From assembly GCA_002840985.1 (NCBI GenBank), contig PHDM01000013.1:1-42187 (forward strand): a stretch of DNA of 42,187 nucleotides. Direction: 5' to 3'. Below the pieces are notes generated by a model that did no database searches, was not told the DNA's origin, and saw only the letters and a list, made by a program, of their open reading frames with translations. This stretch comes from Bacteroidetes bacterium HGW-Bacteroidetes-17. Its GTDB lineage: Bacteria; Bacteroidota; Bacteroidia; Bacteroidales; GCA-2711565. Within the stretch, counting starts at the first letter, position 1. Each line of letters begins with the position of its first letter. A program made the position numbers and the translations under genes. This document shows, in pieces, positions 1 through 7,152 of this stretch.

Positions 1-524
1 AAAAAGTTGTTCTGGGTGCTGCTGATACTTTTAGGGCAGCGGCTGTTGATCAATTAAAAATTTGGTCCGAAAGGGTAGGAGTACCAATTGTTAGTCAGGG
101 AATGGGTGCAGATCCTGCTTCTGTTGCTTTTGACACACTTAAATCAGCCGTTGCAAATAATATTGATGTTGTGATTATTGATACAGCAGGAAGGTTGCAT
201 AATAAAATAAATTTGATGAATGAGCTTTCTAAAATCAAGAATGTGATGCAAAAGGTTATTCCTGATGCCCCGCACGAGATTTTATTGATTTTGGATGCTT
301 CAACAGGCCAAAACGCAATTGAACAAGCACGTCAGTTTACTGCGGCTACAGAAGTCAATGCCTTAGCTTTGACAAAACTTGATGGAACAGCCAAAGGGGG
401 TGTTGCAATAGGAATTTCGGATGAATTTAAAATTCCGGTAAAATACATTGGCATCGGCGAACAAATGGAAGATTTACGGCTATTTGATCGAAATGAATAT
501 GTCAATACACTTTTTAATAAATAA
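1..524 (+). CDS. ftsY: Signal recognition particle receptor FtsY, C-terminal part (5' end outside window)
   Basis: FtsY is the SRP receptor GTPase that docks ribosome-SRP complexes at the inner membrane for co-translational insertion. The reading frame is open from base 3 with no start, so the gene is cut by the window edge. The visible part is the end of the NG domain: a DTFRAAAVDQL segment (the SRP-GTPase signature after the P-loop), then IIDTAGR (G3), TKLDGTAKGG (G4 region) and GIGEQMEDLRLFD at the C-terminus. TKLDGTAKGG and GEQMEDL are diagnostic of FtsY rather than Ffh. An internal ATG at 102 is not the real start, because conserved sequence lies before it. The TAA at 522-524 is followed after 3 bases by the rimO start, so the two are probably co-transcribed. 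Confidence 0.96.
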   Translation, partial: KVVLGAADTFRAAAVDQLKIWSERVGVPIVSQGMGADPASVAFDTLKSAVANNIDVVIIDTAGRLHNKINLMNELSKIKNVMQKVIPDAPHEILLILDASTGQNAIEQARQFTAATEVNALALTKLDGTAKGGVAIGISDEFKIPVKYIGIGEQMEDLRLFDRNEYVNTLFNK

Positions 525-527
525 TAT

Positions 528-1835
528 TTGAAAACTCGAATAAAACCAACTAAAATAAATATCGTTACGCTGGGTTGTTCAAAAAATCTCGTTGATTCGG
601 AGCATTTAATGAAGCAATTGCAAATGAACGACCTTTCTGTATCTCATAATTCCAACGACCCTACAGAGGTAGCAGTAATCAATACCTGTGGTTTTATTGC
701 CGATGCTAAACAAGAATCAATCGATACCATTTTGCAATACCTTGAAGCTAAAAAAGCCGGATTGGTAAAAGCTGTATATGTGATGGGTTGTCTAAGCCAG
801 CGTTACAAAAAAGAATTATCTGCTGAAATGACCGAAGTGGATGGCTATTATGGCGTAAATGATATTCCTTTAATCATCAAAGACTTAGGTGCCAAGTACA
901 AAAAGGAATTGGTAGGTGAACGATTGCAAACAACACCGAAACATTTCGCTTATTTAAAAATTTCGGAAGGATGTGACCGTACCTGCTCTTTTTGCGCTAT
1001 TCCGCTTATTCGGGGTAAGCATAAATCAAAACCTGTTGAAGAGGTCATCCATGAAGCAAAATTGCTGGTCAAAAATGGGGTTAAAGAGCTTATTTTAATT
1101 GCTCAGGATTTAACTTATTATGGCTTGGATTTATATAACGAAAGAAGGCTTCCTCAACTTTTAAATGAATTGGCGGATATTCCCGGTCTTGAGTGGATCA
1201 GACTTCATTATACCTATCCAACCGATTTTCCGTTCGAACTGCTTGAAGTTATTCGCAACAGAAAAAACATTTGTAATTATATCGACATTCCGCTGCAACA
1301 CATTAGCGCACCTGTTCTAAAAGCCATGCGCAGATGGAGTTCTCCAAATCAGGTAGAAAGCTTAATTTCAAAAATCCGAGCCGAAATCCCCAATGTTTCA
1401 TTTCGTACAACGTTGATTGTTGGTTTTCCGAATGAAACCAGGGAGGATTTTGAAAAACTGCTTGAATTTGTAAAGAAGACAAAGTTTGATCGTTTGGGAG
1501 TTTTTACCTACTCGCACGAAGAAGATACGCGTGCTCACCGATTGGAAGACAATGTAGATGAGCAAACGAAAAATGACAGAATGGAAGAACTCATGGAGGT
1601 GCAGGAACAAATTTCGTTGGAATTAAATCAGGAAAAAATTGGAAAGGTTTTCAAAACTCTGATTGACCGTGAAGAAGGCGATTTTTTTGTTGGCCGGACG
1701 GAATATGATTCTCCGGAAGTAGATAATGAAGTACTGATTTTAAAAGAAAATAATCAGTGCAAAATTGGTGAATTCTATCATATTCGTGTAACCTCAGCCA
1801 GCGCATTTGATTTAAACGGAGTTGTTGATAAGTAA
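528..1835 (+). CDS. rimO: Ribosomal protein uS12 methylthiotransferase RimO, TTG start
   Basis: RimO is a radical-SAM enzyme with two [4Fe-4S] clusters that methylthiolates a conserved Asp of ribosomal protein uS12. The 435-residue protein has the usual family length. The N-terminal UPF0004 domain carries Cys17 (TLGCSKN), Cys54 (NTCGF) and Cys88 (MGCLS), which ligate the auxiliary cluster. The radical-SAM CxxxCxxC motif is Cys149, Cys153 and Cys156 (SEGCDRTCSFCAIP). The tail is a TRAM domain (about residues 370-435). LGCSKNLVDSE favours RimO over MiaB. The start is TTG at 528: conserved sequence begins about ten residues later and no ATG precedes it, the next one (Met28) being inside the domain. 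It begins 3 bases after ftsY. Confidence 0.95.
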   Translation: MKTRIKPTKINIVTLGCSKNLVDSEHLMKQLQMNDLSVSHNSNDPTEVAVINTCGFIADAKQESIDTILQYLEAKKAGLVKAVYVMGCLSQRYKKELSAEMTEVDGYYGVNDIPLIIKDLGAKYKKELVGERLQTTPKHFAYLKISEGCDRTCSFCAIPLIRGKHKSKPVEEVIHEAKLLVKNGVKELILIAQDLTYYGLDLYNERRLPQLLNELADIPGLEWIRLHYTYPTDFPFELLEVIRNRKNICNYIDIPLQHISAPVLKAMRRWSSPNQVESLISKIRAEIPNVSFRTTLIVGFPNETREDFEKLLEFVKKTKFDRLGVFTYSHEEDTRAHRLEDNVDEQTKNDRMEELMEVQEQISLELNQEKIGKVFKTLIDREEGDFFVGRTEYDSPEVDNEVLILKENNQCKIGEFYHIRVTSASAFDLNGVVDK

Positions 1836-1847
1836 TATGATAGGCTT

Positions 1848-2342
1848 ATGAAAAGATTAATCTTAAATCCATATGATAAATTTGAGGAACATAAATGCTT
1901 TGCCTGTTCTAAGCACAATTTAATTGGATTGCAAATGTCTTTTTATGAGGAAGGAGACTATGTAGTTTCAGAATGGCAACCCCGACCTGAATTTCAAGGA
2001 TATCACAATGTGTTACATGGAGGTATTCATGCCACATTGATGGATGAAATTTCAAGCTGGTGTATACAAATCAAACTTAAATCTTCGGGATTGACTTCGA
2101 GATTGGAAACCAAATACAAACATCCTGTTTATTGTGATAAAGGCAAAATAAAATTAAAAGCTAAAATTGATGATTTTTATAAAAATGTAGCAAAAGTGCA
2201 CGTGCAATTATTCGATTCGGAAGATCTGCTTTGTTCAGAAACGGTAGCCAAATTTATTGTATTTCCCCTTGAAATTGCAAAAAGGAATTTTTACTATCCT
2301 GAATATGAAAGCTTTTTTGCAAGTCTAGCTTCCGAAGAATAA
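1848..2342 (+). CDS. PaaI-type hotdog-fold thioesterase
   Basis: This is a 164-residue single-domain protein of the 4HBT/PaaI hotdog superfamily, which hydrolyses acyl-CoA thioesters in the cytoplasm. The signature is NVLHGGIHATLMDEISSWC at about residues 62-80, where HGG followed by Asp/Glu on the central helix matches the PaaI-like active site. CFACSKHNLIGLQMSF near the N-terminus is typical of PaaI-like proteins that start with a CxxCGxxNPxGL-like segment. The natural substrate cannot be read from the sequence. It starts 12 bases after rimO and is probably the last gene of the ftsY-rimO run, since a new promoter precedes pruA. Confidence 0.85.
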   Translation: MKRLILNPYDKFEEHKCFACSKHNLIGLQMSFYEEGDYVVSEWQPRPEFQGYHNVLHGGIHATLMDEISSWCIQIKLKSSGLTSRLETKYKHPVYCDKGKIKLKAKIDDFYKNVAKVHVQLFDSEDLLCSETVAKFIVFPLEIAKRNFYYPEYESFFASLASEE

Positions 2343-2399
2343 TTATTAAAATAGAGTTGTATTTATATTTAGAATAATTCTAAATAAGAATAAATTTGT

Positions 2400-2407
2400 T
2401 ACTTTTG
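2400..2407 (+). promoter_or_regulatory. Bacteroidota -7 promoter box for pruA
   Basis: TACTTTTG matches the TAnnTTTG consensus of the primary sigma factor of Bacteroidota. It lies 18 bases before the pruA ATG. No clear TTG -33 box is seen at the expected distance. Confidence 0.55.
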
Positions 2408-2425
2408 CATTTTAAAATTATAAAA

Positions 2426-4057
2426 ATGTCAAAAGCAATATATAGAGCACCACTTCCTTTTAACGAACCTGTGCTCGACTATTTACCAGGCTCTTTTGAA
2501 CGCATCGAGCTTAAAAAGGAGTTAAAATATTATAAGTCTAAAGAGCTGGATATTCCAATGATTATTGGTGGGAAAGAAATCCGTACCAATGATCCTGTTG
2601 CGATTCATCCTCCTCATGAAATTGCACATACTTTAGGCAAATTTTATAGGGGAACCGAAGAGCATGTTCATGAAGCCATTGATGCAGCTTTAGAAGCCAG
2701 AGGGCAATGGCAGGCTTTGACCTGGGATCAGCGCGCCGCAGTATTTTTGAAAGCTGCTGAACTTGTTTCAGGAAAATACCGACAGAAATTAAACGCGACA
2801 ACAATGCTTGGTCAGTCGAAGAATGTGTATCAGGCCGAGATTGATGCTGCCTGCGAATTTGCTGACTATTTAAGATTTAATGTTCATTTTATGACAGAAA
2901 TCTATCAGCAGCAACCTCTTTCCTCAAAAGGAGTTTGGAACAGGATGGAACAGAGGCCATTAGAAGGTTTTGTTTATGCAATCTCACCTTTCAATTTTAC
3001 ATCTTTAGCAGGCAACTTAGCTGCAGCACCAGCATTAATGGGTAATGTTGTAGTATGGAAACCTTCCGAAACTCAAATCTATTCAGCCACCATCATTATG
3101 GATATTTTTAAAGAAGCCGGATTACCTGATGGGGTGATTAATATGATTTTTGTGCCCGGGCCGGTAGGTGGTCATGTCATGGCAAAACATCCTGATTTCG
3201 TAGGAGTTCATTTCACGGGATCAAATGGTGTATTCAATAAAATATGGAAAGCCATAGGTGATAATGTTCACCTGCATAATACCTATCCTAAAATAGTTGG
3301 GGAAACCGGGGGTAAGGATTTTGTAATGGTCCATAAATCGGCTATTCCAAGCCAGGTTGCTACCGCTCTTGCGAGGGGTGCTTTCGAATATCAGGGACAA
3401 AAATGTTCCGCAGCCTCAAGAGCATACCTTCCTTCAAATTTGTGGCCCGAGATCAAGAAATTGTTGGTTAGAGATGTTAAATCATTTAAAATGGGCAGTC
3501 CTGAAGATTTTACCAATTTTATCACAGCGGTGATCGATGAAGTTGCTTTCAATAAACTAACATCTTACATTGACGCTGCAAAAAAAGATAAGGATGCAGA
3601 AATTATCGTTGGAGGTAACTATGATAAAACGAAGGGTTATTTTATCGAACCAACTATTATTGTAACAGATAACCCAAGTTATATCACTATTCGTGAAGAA
3701 CTTTTTGGACCCGTACTGACCATATTTGTTTATCCCGAAAATGATTTTGAAAATACACTGCAATTAGTAGATAAAACATCCCCATACGCCCTTACCGGGG
3801 CCATTTTTTCGAAGGATCGGTATGCAATTGATTTAGCAACAAAAAAGTTGATTAATGCGGCAGGTAATTTTTATATTAATGATAAACCTACCGGTGCAGT
3901 TGTTGGTCAACAACCATTTGGCGGAGCTAGGGCATCTGGTACTAATGATAAATCCGGATCTGTGCTAAATTTGTTAAGATGGGTTTCTCCCCGAACGATC
4001 AAGGAAAACTTTAGCCCACCGGAAGATTACAAATATCCTTTTATGTTGGAGGGTTAA
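2426..4057 (+). CDS. pruA: L-glutamate gamma-semialdehyde dehydrogenase (1-pyrroline-5-carboxylate dehydrogenase)
   Basis: This NAD(P)-dependent aldehyde dehydrogenase oxidises glutamate-gamma-semialdehyde, in equilibrium with P5C, to glutamate, the second step of proline catabolism. With the ATG at 2426 the protein is 543 residues, the length of the stand-alone P5CDH family, close to the mitochondrial ALDH4A1 type. Family marks are ISPFNFTSLAGNL near residue 186, the general-base Glu293 in VGETGGKDF, the catalytic Cys327 in YQGQKCSAASR, and EELFGPVLT in the C-terminal half. The frame is open to a TTG at 2396, but that lies just before the -7 box and would add an atypical LLLHFKIIK tail, so the ATG is preferred. 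Proline dehydrogenase is not adjacent. Confidence 0.93.
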   Translation: MSKAIYRAPLPFNEPVLDYLPGSFERIELKKELKYYKSKELDIPMIIGGKEIRTNDPVAIHPPHEIAHTLGKFYRGTEEHVHEAIDAALEARGQWQALTWDQRAAVFLKAAELVSGKYRQKLNATTMLGQSKNVYQAEIDAACEFADYLRFNVHFMTEIYQQQPLSSKGVWNRMEQRPLEGFVYAISPFNFTSLAGNLAAAPALMGNVVVWKPSETQIYSATIIMDIFKEAGLPDGVINMIFVPGPVGGHVMAKHPDFVGVHFTGSNGVFNKIWKAIGDNVHLHNTYPKIVGETGGKDFVMVHKSAIPSQVATALARGAFEYQGQKCSAASRAYLPSNLWPEIKKLLVRDVKSFKMGSPEDFTNFITAVIDEVAFNKLTSYIDAAKKDKDAEIIVGGNYDKTKGYFIEPTIIVTDNPSYITIREELFGPVLTIFVYPENDFENTLQLVDKTSPYALTGAIFSKDRYAIDLATKKLINAAGNFYINDKPTGAVVGQQPFGGARASGTNDKSGSVLNLLRWVSPRTIKENFSPPEDYKYPFMLEG

Positions 4058-4124
4058 AATAACTTTTGCTATTTTATCAAAAACAAAAATAAGGATGGTA
4101 AAAGTATCTCATGTTTTAATGTCT

Positions 4125-4132
4125 TATCTTTG
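4125..4132 (+). promoter_or_regulatory. Bacteroidota -7 promoter box for the OsmC-like gene
   Basis: TATCTTTG fits TAnnTTTG and lies 22 bases before the ATG at 4155 in the 97-base gap after pruA. No convincing -33 TTG is visible. Confidence 0.5.
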
Positions 4133-4154
4133 CCACAAACAAATAAAATCTTAA

Positions 4155-4571
4155 ATGAAGAGTAAAATTAATTGTACCTGGAAAAAAAATATGGCTTTTG
4201 AAGCCGAGATCAACAATTTTAAAATATTAATGGATGCTGATGAAAGTGTTGGTGGTGAAAACTCAGGTCCTAGGCCAAAACCCTTAACCCTTGCCTCCTT
4301 AGGGGGCTGTACGGGCATGGATGTTGTATCGATTCTAAAAAAAATGAGAATTGAGCCTGCATACTTTAATATTGAAATTGAAGGAGAACTAACCGAAGAG
4401 CATCCTAAATATTATCACAAAATTCATCTTACTTACCAATTTAAAGGGGAAGATTTGCCTATGGATAAGTTGGAAAAAGCCGTTAATCTTTCACAAGACC
4501 GATATTGTGGTGTAAGTGAGTTGTTAAAAAAGGGAGCTGAAATAACTTATCGGATTGAACTTCTTAATTAA
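4155..4571 (+). CDS. OsmC/Ohr-family peroxidase-like protein
   Basis: This 138-residue protein belongs to the OsmC superfamily, small homodimers many of which reduce organic or inorganic hydroperoxides with a pair of cysteines. Both expected cysteines are present: Cys52 in LGGCTGMDVV and Cys118 in DRYCGVSELL, the spacing of the reactive and resolving pair. GENSGPRPKPLTLASLGGC is typical of the YhfA/OsmC-like subgroup rather than of Ohr proper, so the substrate is unknown. It has its own promoter box and converges on the Nudix gene with only five bases between stop codons. Confidence 0.85.
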   Translation: MKSKINCTWKKNMAFEAEINNFKILMDADESVGGENSGPRPKPLTLASLGGCTGMDVVSILKKMRIEPAYFNIEIEGELTEEHPKYYHKIHLTYQFKGEDLPMDKLEKAVNLSQDRYCGVSELLKKGAEITYRIELLN

Positions 4572-4576
4572 TTTTT

Positions 4577-5209
4577 TTAGGATTTTAATAGATCCAAAAA
4601 TTCACTAATTATCATTGCAGTTGCACCCCAAATTATATGTGTATCAATATAATATGAAGGAACTTTTACAAGCAATTGATTACGGTGTAAGATTTCTTTA
4701 TATTGTATATTATCAGCATTCAGTAATTGATCGAGAGTGATTTCTAAAATCGCATCAACTTCCATTGGGTCAATAATAAAACCAGGCCTTTTATTCGTAA
4801 ACCCTATCACCGGCAGTACATTAAAATTACTGGGAGGGATAAAGAGTTCTGTCAGATTACCAATCACTGAAATTTGATCAATATTGACACCGATTTCTTC
4901 ATTCGCTTCGCGCAGGGCCGTATAAATTAATGATGAATCTTCAGGTTCAAATTTACCACCCGGAAATGCAATCTGTCCACTATGCACTCCCTCATATTCC
5001 GGCCTTTTTATAAAAACTGTGTGAATATGATCATTTTTTGGATAAAACAGAATTAACACAGCACTTTCCCTTGGAGGATTAAAATAAGTGTTTTTCTTCA
5101 TCTCCAAGTTGCGTGTAACCGGAGCCATTTTGATTTGCGATTCAAGGCCTGGTAATGGTTTTGTGAGTTTAATCTCCAGTTCTTTTATGAAGTTGGTAAA
5201 TGATCCCAT
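4577..5209 (-). CDS. Nudix hydrolase, CoA pyrophosphatase (NudL)-like
   Basis: This 210-residue Nudix hydrolase probably cleaves coenzyme A or acyl-CoA to 3',5'-ADP and phosphopantetheine. The Nudix box is at about residues 84-107: GGK, then REANEEIG. The Glu expected five residues after the first Gly is shifted to an Asp, as is common in the CoA subgroup. Upstream, FIKRPEYEGVHSGQIAFPGG matches the UPF0035 motif of CoA pyrophosphatases, the main reason for the subfamily call. The gene is divergent from clpS. A TTTCTTTG sequence on the minus strand at 5228-5235 is one base off the -7 consensus and may be its promoter, but this is weak. Confidence 0.85.
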   Translation of the reverse strand: MGSFTNFIKELEIKLTKPLPGLESQIKMAPVTRNLEMKKNTYFNPPRESAVLILFYPKNDHIHTVFIKRPEYEGVHSGQIAFPGGKFEPEDSSLIYTALREANEEIGVNIDQISVIGNLTELFIPPSNFNVLPVIGFTNKRPGFIIDPMEVDAILEITLDQLLNADNIQYKEILHRNQLLVKVPSYYIDTHIIWGATAMIISEFLDLLKS

Positions 5210-5267
5210 GTGTAGTTTAAGTGCTTACAAAGAAATGAATTTATTTCCCACAGATCAATTTTTTAAT

Positions 5268-5275
5268 TAACTTTG
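5268..5275 (+). promoter_or_regulatory. Bacteroidota -7 promoter box for clpS
   Basis: TAACTTTG is an exact TAnnTTTG match 24 bases before the clpS ATG. It lies in the 90-base divergent gap shared with the Nudix gene and probably drives clpS, the NfeD-like gene and floA together. Confidence 0.55.
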
Positions 5276-5299
5276 TTAGCAGTATAAAATTTAAAATCA

Positions 5300-5572
5300 A
5301 TGGGAACTGAAAAATTAAAGCCGATTGTTAGAAATAAAATTAAGAAAGAAGGAGTTCGTGATCTTATTTTATTTAATGACGACTTCAATACTTTTGATTT
5401 CGTGATTGAAACCTTAATTGAATTATGCGATCATGATGCTATTCAAGCTGAACAATGTGCATTCTTAATTCATTTTAAAGGAAAGTGTGCTGTGAAATCA
5501 GGTGCTTTTCATGATTTAAAACCTATTCAGCAGGAAATGTTGAATCGCTCGTTAACCGCAAGTATTATTTAA
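5300..5572 (+). CDS. clpS: ATP-dependent Clp protease adaptor ClpS
   Basis: ClpS is the N-end-rule adaptor that delivers substrates with bulky N-terminal residues to ClpA/ClpC-ClpP. The 90-residue protein has the usual size. A disordered N-terminus is followed by LILFNDDFNTFDFVIETL, the ClpS core with the Asn-Asp pair of the substrate pocket, then a helical region with a QAEQCAFLIHFKGKC segment matching the conserved AxxxxxxVHxxG stretch. The start ATG at 5300 sits at a good distance from the -7 box. The next gene begins 10 bases after the stop, so clpS heads the operon with the NfeD-like gene and floA. Confidence 0.93.
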   Translation: MGTEKLKPIVRNKIKKEGVRDLILFNDDFNTFDFVIETLIELCDHDAIQAEQCAFLIHFKGKCAVKSGAFHDLKPIQQEMLNRSLTASII

Positions 5573-5582
5573 CCCATCTGAA

Positions 5583-6050
5583 ATGAATTGGACAATCATT
5601 GCTGTCTTAATTATCATTGGCCTTACGTTTATTGTATTGGAAATTCTTGTAATACCCGGTCAGGGTATAGCTGGTGTTATTGGATTAATTATTATGGCCG
5701 TGGGTATTTGGCAAACTTATGCTGTTTATGGACTTACCGCAGGTCATATAGTATTAGGATCAACTTTAATTTTATCCGTAATATCTTTGGTACTATCACT
5801 GCGATCAAAAACGTGGAAAAAAATGATGCTTCAAACAGAGATTAAAGGAAAAGTAAATGAAGTTGATGCTGCGAAAATTAAAGAAGGAGATGTTGGAAAA
5901 ACTATTTCGCGATTGGTTCCTACCGGAAAAGCCATTTTTAATAATGAATATTATGAGGTTCATACTTATGGGACTTTCATTGACCAAAATACTGAAGTAG
6001 AAGTAGTTAGTATAGAGCATAATAAAATATTAGTAAAACAAAAAAAATAA
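5583..6050 (+). CDS. NfeD-family membrane protein (short form, OB-fold)
   Basis: This 155-residue short NfeD-family protein has two or three transmembrane helices in the first 80 residues, starting with TIIAVLIIIGLTFIVLEILV and the typical ILVIPGQGIAGVIG turn. A cytoplasmic OB-fold follows, with KIKEGDVGKTISRLVPTGKA at about residues 99-118 and ending in VEVVSIEHNKILVK. Short NfeD proteins pair with SPFH (flotillin-like) proteins in membrane microdomains. The gene lies 9 bases before floA, which supports this role. The long-form ClpP-like protease domain is absent. Confidence 0.9.
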   Translation: MNWTIIAVLIIIGLTFIVLEILVIPGQGIAGVIGLIIMAVGIWQTYAVYGLTAGHIVLGSTLILSVISLVLSLRSKTWKKMMLQTEIKGKVNEVDAAKIKEGDVGKTISRLVPTGKAIFNNEYYEVHTYGTFIDQNTEVEVVSIEHNKILVKQKK

Positions 6051-6059
6051 TAAAATAGT

Positions 6060-7070
6060 ATGGAACAACCAGAAGTAGTAGCTTTTTTAGCCATTGGAAT
6101 TGGATCAATATTCGGACTTTGGATTATTTTTTATTTTATTCCTGTTGGTTTGTGGTTCACTGCCCTTTTATCGGGGGTAAGGATTTCTTTAATCCAGCTT
6201 GTGTTTATGCGATGGAGAAAAGTGCCACCACAATTAATTGTACGAAGTATGATATCGGCTACTAAGGCAGGATTAAAAGTAAACCGTGATGAGATGGAAG
6301 CTCATTTTCTTGCAGGGGGTAATGTAGTATCTGTTGTAAATGCCCTAATATCTGCTGATAAGGCAAACATTGCACTGGATTTTAAAGTTGCAACTGCCAT
6401 TGATTTGGCAGGAAGAGATGTCTTACAAGCGGTTCAAATGTCAGTTAATCCAAAAGTAATTGATACACCACCTGTTACTGCAGTTGCAAAAGATGGAATC
6501 CAGCTTATTGCCAAAGCAAGGGTAACTGTTCGGGCAAATATTAAGCAATTGGTTGGAGGTGCCGGAGAAGAAACAATTTTAGCGAGAGTAGGAGAGGGTG
6601 TTGTATCTTCAATTGGTTCTGCTGCCTCGCATAAAAGTGTTCTTGAAAACCCTGACACCATTTCTAAACTCGTGCTTGATAAAGGATTGGATTCAGGTAC
6701 TGCATTTGAGATACTTTCTATTGATATTGCTGATATAGATATTGGAAAAAATATTGGTGCAGTATTACAAATGGACCAGGCAAATGCCGATAAAAATATT
6801 GCACAGGCTAAAGCAGAAGAAAGAAGGGCAATGGCTGTGGCTGTTGAGCAGGAGATGAAAGCCAAGGCCCAGGAAGCTCGTGCTAATGTTATTCAGGCAG
6901 AAGCTGAAATACCTAAAGCAATGGCCGAAGCATTCCGTAGCGGGAATCTTGGAATAATGGATTATTATAAATTTAAAAATATTGAATCTGATACCCGAAT
7001 GCGTGATTCAATATCAGACTCAGGTCCTAAGTCAGGGAGAAAAGGTGGTTCTGATATGAGTAAGAAATAA
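6060..7070 (+). CDS. floA: Flotillin-like protein FloA (SPFH domain)
   Basis: FloA is a membrane-associated scaffold of bacterial functional membrane microdomains. The 336-residue protein is typical in length. An N-terminal hydrophobic hairpin (about residues 7-45) is followed by the SPFH core, with [20 protein letters not shown] near residue 98 and [20 protein letters not shown] near residue 130. A charged Ala/Glu-rich coiled-coil region (about residues 240-290) ends in [19 protein letters not shown], a hallmark of the FloA/YqfA family. The tail is Gly/Ser/Lys rich. It is the last gene of the clpS-nfeD-floA unit and is followed by a strong terminator. Confidence 0.94.
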   Translation: MEQPEVVAFLAIGIGSIFGLWIIFYFIPVGLWFTALLSGVRISLIQLVFMRWRKVPPQLIVRSMISATKAGLKVNRDEMEAHFLAGGNVVSVVNALISADKANIALDFKVATAIDLAGRDVLQAVQMSVNPKVIDTPPVTAVAKDGIQLIAKARVTVRANIKQLVGGAGEETILARVGEGVVSSIGSAASHKSVLENPDTISKLVLDKGLDSGTAFEILSIDIADIDIGKNIGAVLQMDQANADKNIAQAKAEERRAMAVAVEQEMKAKAQEARANVIQAEAEIPKAMAEAFRSGNLGIMDYYKFKNIESDTRMRDSISDSGPKSGRKGGSDMSKK

Positions 7071-7090
7071 ACTTGATAATTATCATGAAT

Positions 7091-7126
7091 AAAAAGCGTT
7101 TATGAATTATCATGAACGCTTTTTTT
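7091..7126 (+). terminator. Rho-independent terminator after floA
   Basis: GCGTTTATGA (7096-7105) pairs with TCATGAACGC (7110-7119) with one G-U wobble and an ATTA loop, flanked by A5 upstream and a run of seven T downstream. The A/T runs let the stem extend and suggest bidirectional action, but only floA ends here. It separates the floA operon from the Rel gene. Confidence 0.88.
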
Positions 7127-7152
7127 GTGAAGATATTATGTAACTTTAATGT

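Noticed and set aside
6434-6865. Minus-strand open frame of 143 codons inside floA
   Set aside because: It is antisense to the highly conserved Ala/Val-rich SPFH region, has no recognisable family feature and no promoter; a codon-bias shadow.
7141-7148. TAACTTTA as promoter of the relA gene
   Set aside because: It differs from TAnnTTTG by the last base, ends only four bases before the ATG, and the nearest TTTG upstream is at the wrong spacing.
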